Below are positions 20,594-27,229 of a stretch of DNA of 27,229 nt, in pieces. This stretch comes from CAIXZV01 sp037446495 (GTDB lineage Bacteria; Chloroflexota; Limnocylindria; Limnocylindrales; CSP1-4). The stretch lies in NCBI GenBank assembly GCA_037446495.1, contig JBBIIL010000040.1, positions 1 to 27,229 of the forward strand. The letters run 5' to 3'. The notes under the pieces were generated by a model, which saw only the letters and a program-made list of their open reading frames with translations, ran no database searches and was not told the origin of the DNA. The position numbers and the translations under genes were made by a program. Position 1 is the stretch's first letter; every line of letters begins with the position of its first letter.

Positions 20594-21783
20594 CGGGCCG
20601 ACCCGGCCGCCACGGCCGCCACGAGCGGCTCGATCACGGTGCGCATGCGCCGGAGCGCCTCCTCGATGTTCTCGCGCGACGTGGCGTACGAGAGCCGGAT
20701 GTGGTTGGCGCCCACCTGGCCGAACGCGGTCCCCGCGAGCACCGAGACGCCAGCCTCGTTCAGCAGCTTGTCCGCCAGCTGCGCGCCGGTGATGCCCGTG
20801 CCGGAGATCTCCGGGAAGACGTAGAAGGCGCCCTCGGGGCGGAGGCAGCTGACACCGGGGATGGCGTTGAGGCCGTCCACCACCAGGTCGCGGCGGGCCT
20901 TGAACTCCTCGACCATCCGCTCGACCTCGTCCTGCGGGCCGGCGATCGCCTCCACGGCGCCCACCTGCGCGAACGTCGTGGCGCCCGAGACGGTGTTGAT
21001 GATCAGCCGGCCGAAGCCTTGGTTGAGCCAGCCCGGGACGATGCCGTAGCCGAGGCGCCAGCCGGTCATCGCCCACGTCTTGGAGAACCCGTCGAGCACG
21101 ATGGTGCGCTCGGCCATGCCGGGGAGCGCGGCGATCGACACATGCTGGCCGGTGTACAGGATCCGCGAGTAGATCTCGTCCGAGAGGACGACGAGGTCGT
21201 GCTCGATCGCGATGGCCGAGATGCGCTCGAGGTCGTCGCGGGTCAGGACGCCGCCCGTCGGGTTCGCCGGCGAGTTGATCACGATCAGCCTGGTCTTGGG
21301 CGTCACGAGGCTCGCCAGCTCGTCGGGGTCGAGACGGAAGTTGTTCTCCCGGCGGATCGCGATCGGCACGGCCGTCCCACCGACGAACCGCGTGACCGAC
21401 TCGTAGATCGGATAGCCGGGGTCGGGGACGATCACCTCGTCGCCGGGGTCCACCAGCGCGAGGATCGCGTAGTACATGACGCCCTTGCCGCCCACCGTGA
21501 CGAAGACGTTCTGAGGGTCGGGGGCGAAGCCGCGGCGCTTGGCGGTGTCGGCGGCGATGGCGTCGCGCAGCTCGGGGATGCCGGGGAACGGCGGGTAGTG
21601 CGTCCTTCCCTCGTCGATCGCGCGCTTCGCCGCCTCACGGACGTTGGCCGGGGTGTCGAAGTCGGGCTCGCCGATCTCGAGGTGGACGACGCTGCGGCCC
21701 TGGGCCTCGAGCGCGCGCGCCCGTGCCGCCGCCTCGAATGCGGTCTCGGTGCCGATGGACGCCATACGCGAGGCGAGCTGCAT
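20590..21783 (-). CDS. Class I/II pyridoxal-phosphate aminotransferase (aspartate aminotransferase type)
   Basis: A 397-residue PLP enzyme. Motifs: LEIGEPDFDTP (35-45), THYPPFPGIPELRDAIA, PDPGYPIYES, INSPANPTGG (169-178), LSDEIYSRI with its PLP-contacting Asp and Tyr, and FSKTWAMTGWRLGY with catalytic K235; the substrate-carboxylate Arg is in NHIRLSYA. It resembles the I-gamma aspartate/alanine/branched aminotransferases; the amino donor cannot be fixed from sequence. The ATG at 21783 (MQLASRM) gives the normal length; an in-frame extension to 21882 is not needed. It overlaps the downstream transketolase gene by 4 nt. Confidence 0.9.
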   Translation of the reverse strand: MQLASRMASIGTETAFEAAARARALEAQGRSVVHLEIGEPDFDTPANVREAAKRAIDEGRTHYPPFPGIPELRDAIAADTAKRRGFAPDPQNVFVTVGGKGVMYYAILALVDPGDEVIVPDPGYPIYESVTRFVGGTAVPIAIRRENNFRLDPDELASLVTPKTRLIVINSPANPTGGVLTRDDLERISAIAIEHDLVVLSDEIYSRILYTGQHVSIAALPGMAERTIVLDGFSKTWAMTGWRLGYGIVPGWLNQGFGRLIINTVSGATTFAQVGAVEAIAGPQDEVERMVEEFKARRDLVVDGLNAIPGVSCLRPEGAFYVFPEISGTGITGAQLADKLLNEAGVSVLAGTAFGQVGANHIRLSYATSRENIEEALRRMRTVIEPLVAAVAAGSAR

Positions 21784-21804
21784 GGGGACGGACCTCGTGC
21801 GATC

Positions 21805-21824
21805 TGAGGATCGTGACGATCTCA
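21805..21824. promoter_or_regulatory. Palindrome upstream of the aminotransferase gene
   Basis: GATCGT-G-ACGATC (21809-21821) is a perfect dyad, extended by TGA and TCA with a single extra G on the left. It lies 22-41 nt upstream of the ATG at 21783, within the expected promoter/leader, and may be an operator or a short leader hairpin. Confidence 0.45.
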
Positions 21825-21948
21825 CCGCGAGTCGGAAGCGTCTAGCGCGATTTCCTATCCCGAATGCACAGGTGAGCTGCACGATCGCGTTCCCGCCAGC
21901 GGTCCGCGCCGGGGACGATCGAAGCTCGTGGCGGCGGTCGACCCTTCC

Positions 21949-22839
21949 CTACTCGGCCGGCCAGCGCAGCGCGGCGAGCGTCTCGGCGATGGCCGGGTGC
22001 GCGCGCCGTCCCGGCTTCACCGCCACCAGGACGCGCCGCGACATGGCCGGCGCCAGCGGGGCGATCCGGGCGCGCACGCGACGGTCGCGGAGGGCGAGGC
22101 CGGGCAGGATCGCAACGCCGAGGCCGGCCTCCACGAGCGCGATGATCACCGAGTAGTCGCGGCAGGCGGAGCGCACCTTGGGCTCGAAGCCGGCCCGCGC
22201 GCACGCGCGCTCGACGGCTCCGCGGATGTTGCTGGTCTCGGTGTCCATGATCCAGGCGTCGTCGGCCAGCGTCCGCAGGGGCACCGGCCCGCCCGCTGCG
22301 CCCGGCGCGCCCGGCACGGCCACGTAGAGCGGGTCCACGTTGAGCTCCACGAGCTCGATCGCGGGCTCGACGATCCGCGTCGCGTCGTCGTACTCGTCCA
22401 CGACCGCGAGGTCCACCTCGTCGAGGCGCAGGGCCGCGAGGCTCTCGGCCGTCTCGAGGTCCCGCAGCGTGACCGTGAGGCGGGGGTGATCACGACCGAG
22501 CTGGGCGATGGCGCCCGGCAGGATCGCCCGGGCGGCGGTCGGGAAGGCGGCGATCCGAAGGGACCCGGTGATCTCGGCCCGGCTCGCCGCCAGCTCTGAT
22601 TCGGCCGCGTCGATCGCCTGCGTGATGGTGTCCGCGTGCCGGACCAGCATCTGGCCGGCATCGGTGAGGCGGATGCGCCGCCCGTCCGGCTCGAGCAGCG
22701 CCACGCCCGCCTCGACCTCGAGGATGCGCAGCTGCTGGCTGACTGCGGACGGCGTGATCGACATCGCCTCCGCGGCCGCACGGATGGTCCCCCGCCGGCC
22801 CACCTCGCGCAAGAGCTGGAGCCGCCACACGCCGAGCAT
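21949..22839 (-). CDS. LysR-family transcriptional regulator
   Basis: 296 residues. The N-terminal winged helix-turn-helix is LQLLREVGRRGTIRAAAEAM, then SITPSAVSQQLRILEVEAGV, with the wing DGRRIRLTDAGQML; a LysR substrate-binding domain follows (SLRIAAFPTAARAILPGAIA, then VDLAVVDEYDD). It probably responds to a small metabolite and acts at a neighbouring promoter. It is transcribed away from glgC (243 bp divergent region) and in the same direction as the aminotransferase/transketolase pair 165 bp on, either of which may be its target. Confidence 0.9.
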   Translation of the reverse strand: MLGVWRLQLLREVGRRGTIRAAAEAMSITPSAVSQQLRILEVEAGVALLEPDGRRIRLTDAGQMLVRHADTITQAIDAAESELAASRAEITGSLRIAAFPTAARAILPGAIAQLGRDHPRLTVTLRDLETAESLAALRLDEVDLAVVDEYDDATRIVEPAIELVELNVDPLYVAVPGAPGAAGGPVPLRTLADDAWIMDTETSNIRGAVERACARAGFEPKVRSACRDYSVIIALVEAGLGVAILPGLALRDRRVRARIAPLAPAMSRRVLVAVKPGRRAHPAIAETLAALRWPAE

Positions 22840-23082
22840 GAACCCTCCTCTCCGGGCCGACTGACCGAGTCTAATCCCCGTGCCGTGCCGTGCCGCGTCC
22901 GGCCCGCCGAGGCAGACGGGCCGGCGTCCTCGTGCGCCGCCCGCTCCCGTTCAGCCGGCACCACAGGGCCGCCGACGAGTTGCCATCCGGCCCTACCCCC
23001 GCGACCAGCGGCAGGGCGACGATCGCACCCGGATCGGCAATTGACGACGCCCCCTTCGGGGAGCTTCTGCGAGGAGGTGGGC

Positions 23083-24390
23083 ATGAGCAGCGTGCTCGCG
23101 GTGATCCTCGCCGGCGGAGCTGGCGAGCGGCTGTCGGTGCTCTCGTCCATCCGCTCCAAGCCGGCCGTGCCGTTCGGCGGCAAGTACCGCCTGATCGACT
23201 TCAGCCTGTCCAACTGCGTGAACTCGGACATCACCGACATCCTGGTGCTGACGCAGTTCAGCCCCCGCTCGCTGATCGACCACATCGGCACCGGGCGCGC
23301 CTGGGACCTCGACCGGATGCGCGGCGGCGGCGTGAAGATCCTCCAGCCGTACATGGCCGCGGACCGGACCGGCTGGTACCGCGGGACGGCCGACGCCGTG
23401 CGCTACAACCTCCACGAGGTGGATCAGGAGGGGGCCGACGACGCGCTGATCCTGGCCGGCGACCACATCTACAAGATGGACTATCGGCCGATGCTGGCCC
23501 AGCACCGCGCCACGGGCGCCGACGTGACGATTGCGGTGCGCACGGTGCCGATCGAAGAGGCGCCGCGGATGGGGATCTGCGAGCTCGATGAGGACCTCCG
23601 CGTGGTGGACTGGGAGGAGAAGCCCGCGGTGCCGAGGAGCACGCTCGCCTCGATGGGCGTGTACGTCTTCCGACGCGACGCCCTCCACGCGTGGCTGGGC
23701 GAGGAGCGCCACGACTTCGGCGCCGACGTCGTCCCCGCGATGCTCAGGGGCGGAGCCAAGGTCTACGGCCACATCTTCGACGGCTACTGGCGCGACGTGG
23801 GCACGATCCAGGCCTACTGGGCCGCCAACCTGGACCTCGTCGGACTGGTCCCGCCGATCGACCTGTTCGACCGGACGTGGCTGATCCACACGCGGTCCGA
23901 GGAGCGCTCGCCGGCCAAGCTCGGCCCGGTCGCGCTCATCCAGCACTCGCTGATCAGCCACGGGTGCATCGTCAACGGAACCGTCCACAACTCGGTGCTC
24001 TCGCCCGGCGTGCGCGTGTCCGAGGGCGCCGTCGTGCGCGACTCGATCGTGCTGCTCGACACGCAGATCGGGCCCGGCGCCACGGTGGACACGGCAATCC
24101 TGGACAAGTTCGTCCACGTGGGCGCCGGCGCGACGGTGGGCGGCGGCGACGACCGGGACACGCCCAACGCCGAGTCGCCGCAGCACCTGTTCAGCGGCAT
24201 CACCGTGGTGGGCGAGCGGGCGCGGATCCCCGCCGGCGCGTGGATCGGACGCAACTGCCTGATCGGGCCGCGGGCGATCGAGTCGGACTTCCCGGATCGG
24301 GCTGTCCCGTCGGGGTCCACGCTGCGGGCGGCCGCAGCGCCGGACATCCACGAGGGCTCCACGGCGAGAGGGCAGCCCGGGTGGGGGTAG
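23083..24390 (+). CDS. glgC: Glucose-1-phosphate adenylyltransferase (ADP-glucose pyrophosphorylase)
   Basis: A 435-residue enzyme making ADP-glucose from ATP and glucose 1-phosphate, the committed step of glycogen synthesis. N-terminal nucleotidyltransferase: VILAGGAGERL (8-17), KPAVPFGGKYRLIDFSLSNC (26-45), WYRGTADAV, LAGDHIYKMDY with its catalytic Asp, and FDGYWRDVGTI. The C-terminal left-handed beta-helix repeats start near residue 290. The ATG at 23083 follows a strong GAGGAGGTGG ribosome-binding site, which sets the start. The last residues (STARGQPGWG) are a short non-conserved tail reading into a hairpin. No other glycogen gene is in the window. Confidence 0.95.
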   Translation: MSSVLAVILAGGAGERLSVLSSIRSKPAVPFGGKYRLIDFSLSNCVNSDITDILVLTQFSPRSLIDHIGTGRAWDLDRMRGGGVKILQPYMAADRTGWYRGTADAVRYNLHEVDQEGADDALILAGDHIYKMDYRPMLAQHRATGADVTIAVRTVPIEEAPRMGICELDEDLRVVDWEEKPAVPRSTLASMGVYVFRRDALHAWLGEERHDFGADVVPAMLRGGAKVYGHIFDGYWRDVGTIQAYWAANLDLVGLVPPIDLFDRTWLIHTRSEERSPAKLGPVALIQHSLISHGCIVNGTVHNSVLSPGVRVSEGAVVRDSIVLLDTQIGPGATVDTAILDKFVHVGAGATVGGGDDRDTPNAESPQHLFSGITVVGERARIPAGAWIGRNCLIGPRAIESDFPDRAVPSGSTLRAAAAPDIHEGSTARGQPGWG

Positions 24391-24416
24391 CCCCACCCCC
24401 AAGATGCCCGCTGCCC
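24370..24416 (+). terminator. Nested hairpin overlapping the glgC stop codon
   Basis: GGGTGGGG (24379-24386) and CCCCACCC (24391-24398) form a perfect 8-bp stem whose 4-nt loop GTAG holds the glgC stop TAG (24388-24390). An outer pair GGGCAGC (24370-24376) and GCTGCCC (24410-24416) can extend it. Probably a terminator; it places the last codons of glgC inside the stem. Confidence 0.6.
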
Positions 24417-24495
24417 GGCTGGGATCTGCGGGCCGCCGGCCGTAGCGTGGGTACCGTCAACCACCGCACCTGCCCCGGGAGGGAAGGAGCCCCAC

Positions 24496-25449
24496 ATGCG
24501 CCGCCTGTTCGCGGTCGCGGCCACGGTCGCGATCCTCATCCTCGCCTTTGCGCCTGCCGCGTTCGCGGCCGACCCGGTCAACTGGACCGGGCGCGGCGCC
24601 ATCATCAGCGTCAACGGCACCGTTGACGTCCCTGCCGGCCAGGCGCTGGACGGCGTCGTAGTCGTCGACGGCACGGCCACCATCGAGGGCACCGTCAACT
24701 CGGTCGTCCTCGTCCACAGCACGGCCACCTTCACGGGCGCCACCGCCCACCACCTCCTGGTGGTGGACAGCACGGCGAACCTCGGCCCGGCCACCACGAT
24801 CTCGGGTGACATCGCGACCCTCAACGGCACCGTGGTCCGCGACGCCTCGGCCGTCGTGGCCGGCCGCACCACGGTGCTCGACGTCAACCTCGCCGCACTC
24901 GCCTTCGCGATCATTCCCCTGCTGATCGTCCTCTGGGTGGGCGTGTATGTCGCCATGGTGGTCGCCGGGCTCGGGCTCGCCGCGTTCGGCGCGCGCCAGG
25001 TCCGCTCCGCCGAGCAGCTCATCGCCAGCAAGCCCGGCCACACGCTGGCCGCGGGGCTGATCGCCATGGTCGGCCTGCCGGTGTTCTTCGGCGTGCTCAC
25101 CGTCACGATCATCGGCGCCCCCATCGGCCTCGCCGCGCTGCTGATCGGCCTGCCCCTGCTGTCCCTCGTCGGCTGGCTCGTGGCGGCGATCTGGATCGGC
25201 GACTGGCTGCTCGGCAAGCGCGGTCCCGTGGAGACGGGGCACCCGTACAAGGCGGCGGTGCTGGGCGTGGTGGTCCTCGCGATCGCGGGGATCCTCCCCT
25301 TCGTCGCCGGCATCGCCACCCTGTTCGGGGTCGGCGCCGTTGTCCTGGCCGCGTGGGACGGGTTCCGACCTGCGTCCACCGCCCCCGTGGCCCCGACCTT
25401 CGACGGCCCGACCGGCTGGCCCGAGCCCTTCCCGACGACGGCCGGCTGA
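24496..25449 (+). CDS. Membrane protein with bactofilin-like (polymer-forming) N-terminal domain
   Basis: 317 residues. A Sec signal peptide (MRRLFAVAATVAILILAF, with AFA then A at about 24/25) is followed by a repetitive beta-helix-like region to about residue 130, with short runs such as VNGTVDVPAGQAL, VDGTATIEGTV, VHSTATFTGAT and VDSTANLG, as in bactofilin/polymer-forming proteins. About five transmembrane segments follow from residue 135, with Gly/Leu/Val helices and short loops, and a Pro-rich tail. The layout, an external beta-solenoid on a membrane bundle, is typical of a family of uncharacterised bacterial polymer-forming membrane proteins. A GGGAGGGAAGG sequence precedes the ATG. Confidence 0.75.
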   Translation: MRRLFAVAATVAILILAFAPAAFAADPVNWTGRGAIISVNGTVDVPAGQALDGVVVVDGTATIEGTVNSVVLVHSTATFTGATAHHLLVVDSTANLGPATTISGDIATLNGTVVRDASAVVAGRTTVLDVNLAALAFAIIPLLIVLWVGVYVAMVVAGLGLAAFGARQVRSAEQLIASKPGHTLAAGLIAMVGLPVFFGVLTVTIIGAPIGLAALLIGLPLLSLVGWLVAAIWIGDWLLGKRGPVETGHPYKAAVLGVVVLAIAGILPFVAGIATLFGVGAVVLAAWDGFRPASTAPVAPTFDGPTGWPEPFPTTAG

Positions 25450-25454
25450 CGGCC

Positions 25455-25667
25455 ATGGCGACCTGCGCGATGCCGATTCGCTACCTGCAGCGCGCCGTGG
25501 CCGCCACGCCTCGCTCACCCCGGATCCCGACGACCGCCGCCGGGATCCTCGGCGTTGGCCGGCTGGGGCAGGTGGCCGCGAACACCGCCGACGTCCCCGT
25601 CGTACGGGTGGATAACCCCGGCAGCGCCGCGGAAGCCCATGCCGCCAGGACGGCCGACGCCGACTGA
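25455..25667 (+). CDS. Possible small ORF of unknown function
   Basis: A 70-codon frame starting 5 nt after the previous stop, with high GC at third positions. The translation (MATCAMPIRYLQRAVAATPR and on) has no recognisable domain and no ribosome-binding site of its own; it could be translated by coupling. In such GC-rich DNA this may be chance. Otherwise 25450-25742 holds only the flavodoxin gene's upstream region. Confidence 0.2.
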   Translation: MATCAMPIRYLQRAVAATPRSPRIPTTAAGILGVGRLGQVAANTADVPVVRVDNPGSAAEAHAARTADAD

Positions 25668-25742
25668 TCTTGCCGTCCGGCCCTTGCAGGCGTCCCCGGC
25701 CGAACGCAACGCTCCACGCACAGCGTCCCTGAGGAGACTGAC

Positions 25743-26288
25743 ATGCACGTCCTTGTGGCCGTTGCCACCCGCCACGGGTCCACCCGCGAGATCGCGGAGC
25801 GGATCGCCGAGCGTCTTCGGGCCGACGGCCTCGACGCCGAGGCGAGACCCGCCGCCGAGATCCGCGACGCCGCCCGCTTCGACGCGTTCGTCGTGGGCGG
25901 GGCCGCCTACATGTTCCACTGGCTGGGCGACGCCACCAAGTTCGTCGAGCACAACCGCGCCCTCCTGGCCACCCGGCCAACCTGGCTGTTCTCCAGCGGC
26001 CCCATCGGCACCGACCTCGTGGACAAGCAGGGCCGCGACGTCTTCGAGACGACGATCCCCAAGGAGTTTCCCCGCCTGCGCGAGATGGTCCACCCGCGCG
26101 GCGAGCGGGTCTTCTTCGGGGCGGTGGACCCGGACGCCAAGCCCATCGGGATGGCCGAGCGGTTCATGAAGGTCCTGCCGGCGGGCAAGGACGCGCTGCC
26201 CAAGGGCGACTTCCGCGACTGGGCCGCCATCGACGCCTGGGCCGACGAGATCGCCGCCGCCCTCCGACCGGCGCCCGTGGCAGGCTGA
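25743..26288 (+). CDS. Flavodoxin-domain protein (HemG-like)
   Basis: 181 residues. The N-terminal FMN phosphate loop is VLVAVATRHGSTREIAERIA, with a central VVGGAAYMFHW and later LFSSGPIGTD, as in menaquinone-dependent protoporphyrinogen oxidase (HemG)/flavodoxin_5 proteins. A GAGGAG ribosome-binding site lies 6 nt before the ATG. It probably carries electrons via FMN; no heme gene is adjacent, so the HemG role is not supported by context. It faces the convergent TSUP gene. Confidence 0.82.
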   Translation: MHVLVAVATRHGSTREIAERIAERLRADGLDAEARPAAEIRDAARFDAFVVGGAAYMFHWLGDATKFVEHNRALLATRPTWLFSSGPIGTDLVDKQGRDVFETTIPKEFPRLREMVHPRGERVFFGAVDPDAKPIGMAERFMKVLPAGKDALPKGDFRDWAAIDAWADEIAAALRPAPVAG

Positions 26289-26332
26289 CCAGGAGCGGCG
26301 TCGGCCGACACCCGGACGCGGGAAGGGGCGCT

Positions 26333-26441
26333 CCGACGCGCTCGAGGACGCCCCGGTTCCCGTGTTCCGGCCTCTTGGGTGACGACCCGGCCCGGGCTGG
26401 CCGACGCGCTCGACCACGCCCCGGTTCAACGTGTTCCGGGC
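26333..26441. repeat. Two near-identical 40-bp direct repeats between convergent genes
   Basis: CCGACGCGCTCGA at 26333 and 26401 begin copies of about 40 bp that differ at a few positions and by one inserted base; both contain ACGCCCCGGTT and CGTGTTCCGG. The 1-nt indel argues against coding. The first copy can also pair GGGGCG (26325-26330) with CGCCCC (26349-26354), so a terminator role is possible. Confidence 0.6.
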
Positions 26442-26473
26442 CGCCGCGGACGCCGGTCCGGGCGGCTGGCCAG

Positions 26474-27229
26474 TCAGCCGCCTGTGTACGTCCGCCATGC
26501 GAGCAGAGCGGCGACGGCAAGCCCGCACCCGCCGATGAGGCCGCGGAACAGCCCCGGCGGAAGGCGTCGGGCGATCCACGGCCCGGTCATGCCGCCGATG
26601 AACAGGCCGGCGGCCAGCGGCACCACGAACGCCCAGCGCACCGGGCCGAAGAGTGCGAAGCCGATCGCCGCGGCGCCGTTCGCGACGCCGGCCAGGATCG
26701 CCTTGGCTGCGTTGACGTGGGTGAGGGGCCGGTCGATGACCGCTGACAGAACGACGATCGCGATGATCCCCCCGGCGGCGCCGAAGTACCCCGTGTAGAC
26801 GGCGCTCGCGAAGAAGGCGGTCGCGGTTGCGGGAGTGATCCCGTGCGGGCGGAACCGGGCATGCCGGGCCAGCCACGGTTGGACGAGGATCAGCGACGAG
26901 GCGCCGGCGATGAGCACCGGTGCCACCAGCTCGAACCATCGCGCCGGCAGCACCAGCAGCAGCAGCGCGCCCGTCGCACCGCCGGCCGCAGCCACGATCG
27001 CGAGGCGAGCGAGCGTCGGCCGCTGCCCGCGCAGCTCGTGACGAGCGCCGACTGCCGCCCCGCCCGCGTTGAACACCAGTGCCACGGTGTTGGTCACGTT
27101 CGCCGCCACTGGTGCCAGCCCAAGGGCGAGAAGCGCTGGGTACGTGACCAGGGACGCGAGGCTCACGAGGATGCTGACGATCCCGCCCGCCACGCCCACT
27201 CCGAACAGGGCGAGGGCCTGGATCGGCGT
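26474..27229 (-). CDS. TSUP/TauE-SafE family membrane permease, 5' end outside window
   Basis: At least 241 residues, most of them hydrophobic: about eight transmembrane segments in two similar halves, with VAANVTNTVALVFNAGGAAV in the first and ATAFFASAVYTGYFGAAGGI in the second, as in the sulfite exporter TauE/SafE group. The frame is open to the right edge (preceding residues read TPIQALALFG), so the GTG at 27199 is probably internal. The family exports or imports sulfur anions or organic acids; the substrate is unknown here. Confidence 0.82.
   Translation of the reverse strand, partial: TPIQALALFGVGVAGGIVSILVSLASLVTYPALLALGLAPVAANVTNTVALVFNAGGAAVGARHELRGQRPTLARLAIVAAAGGATGALLLLVLPARWFELVAPVLIAGASSLILVQPWLARHARFRPHGITPATATAFFASAVYTGYFGAAGGIIAIVVLSAVIDRPLTHVNAAKAILAGVANGAAAIGFALFGPVRWAFVVPLAAGLFIGGMTGPWIARRLPPGLFRGLIGGCGLAVAALLAWRTYTGG

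Noticed and set aside
18134..20824. An 896-codon plus-strand frame opposite transketolase and the aminotransferase
   Set aside because: It crosses two real gene boundaries and has shadow-type composition with no domain.

Overview
The window is about 27 kb of very GC-rich bacterial DNA with strongly GC-biased third codon positions. It carries one 100-base N run. The gene content (ADP-glucose pyrophosphorylase, transaldolase, an unusual long transketolase, a thioredoxin/DsbA/CcdA operon, a CFA-synthase lipid operon), several leaderless-looking promoters and the GC content fit a soil or freshwater Actinomycetota or a high-GC Chloroflexota lineage. I cannot separate these without a search. The 55-base duplication around the N run suggests a metagenome or draft assembly.

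Layout. 1-610: 3' part of an Lgt-family gene. 747-4481: a large UvrD-type helicase fused to a Cys-cluster RecB-like nuclease. 4482-5058: no gene, but four copies of an interrupted palindrome spaced 42, 63 and 42 bp. 5056-6853: a compact two-gene module (DUF6036-like nucleotidyltransferase, then a winged-helix protein) lying between a truncated 5' half of tRNA-Thr(CGT) and an intact tRNA-Thr(CGT). 6854-7740: no intact gene; repeats, palindromes and decayed fragments of an AlbA_2-type protein and a TOTE-type primase. 7739-8422: lipoprotein. 8623-9236: a hicA/hicB-like toxin-antitoxin pair. This whole 4.5-9.2 kb stretch reads as an accessory or defence-type region around a tRNA gene.

From 9.2 kb on the DNA looks like ordinary chromosome. 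A minus-strand operon (SRPBCC protein, FAD oxidoreductase, DUF1365, CFA synthase), with 4-nt overlaps at every junction, diverges from an SDR gene. It is probably a fatty-acyl or lipid modification cluster. Then come transaldolase, a small Cys/His-rich ORF, a minus-strand thioredoxin, DsbA-like and CcdA redox-relay operon, the assembly gap, a minus-strand aminotransferase and transketolase pair, a LysR regulator, glgC, a bactofilin-like membrane protein, a flavodoxin-domain protein and a TSUP permease cut by the right edge.

The best candidate for an undescribed system is the tRNA-bounded module at 5056-6853. It combines a 42-bp direct repeat covering the 5' half of a tRNA gene (not the usual 3' end), two overlapping genes resembling a nucleotidyltransferase toxin-antitoxin pair in reversed order, a leaderless promoter with an operator-like dyad, and no integrase. 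The calls come from reading the sequence; no database search was run.
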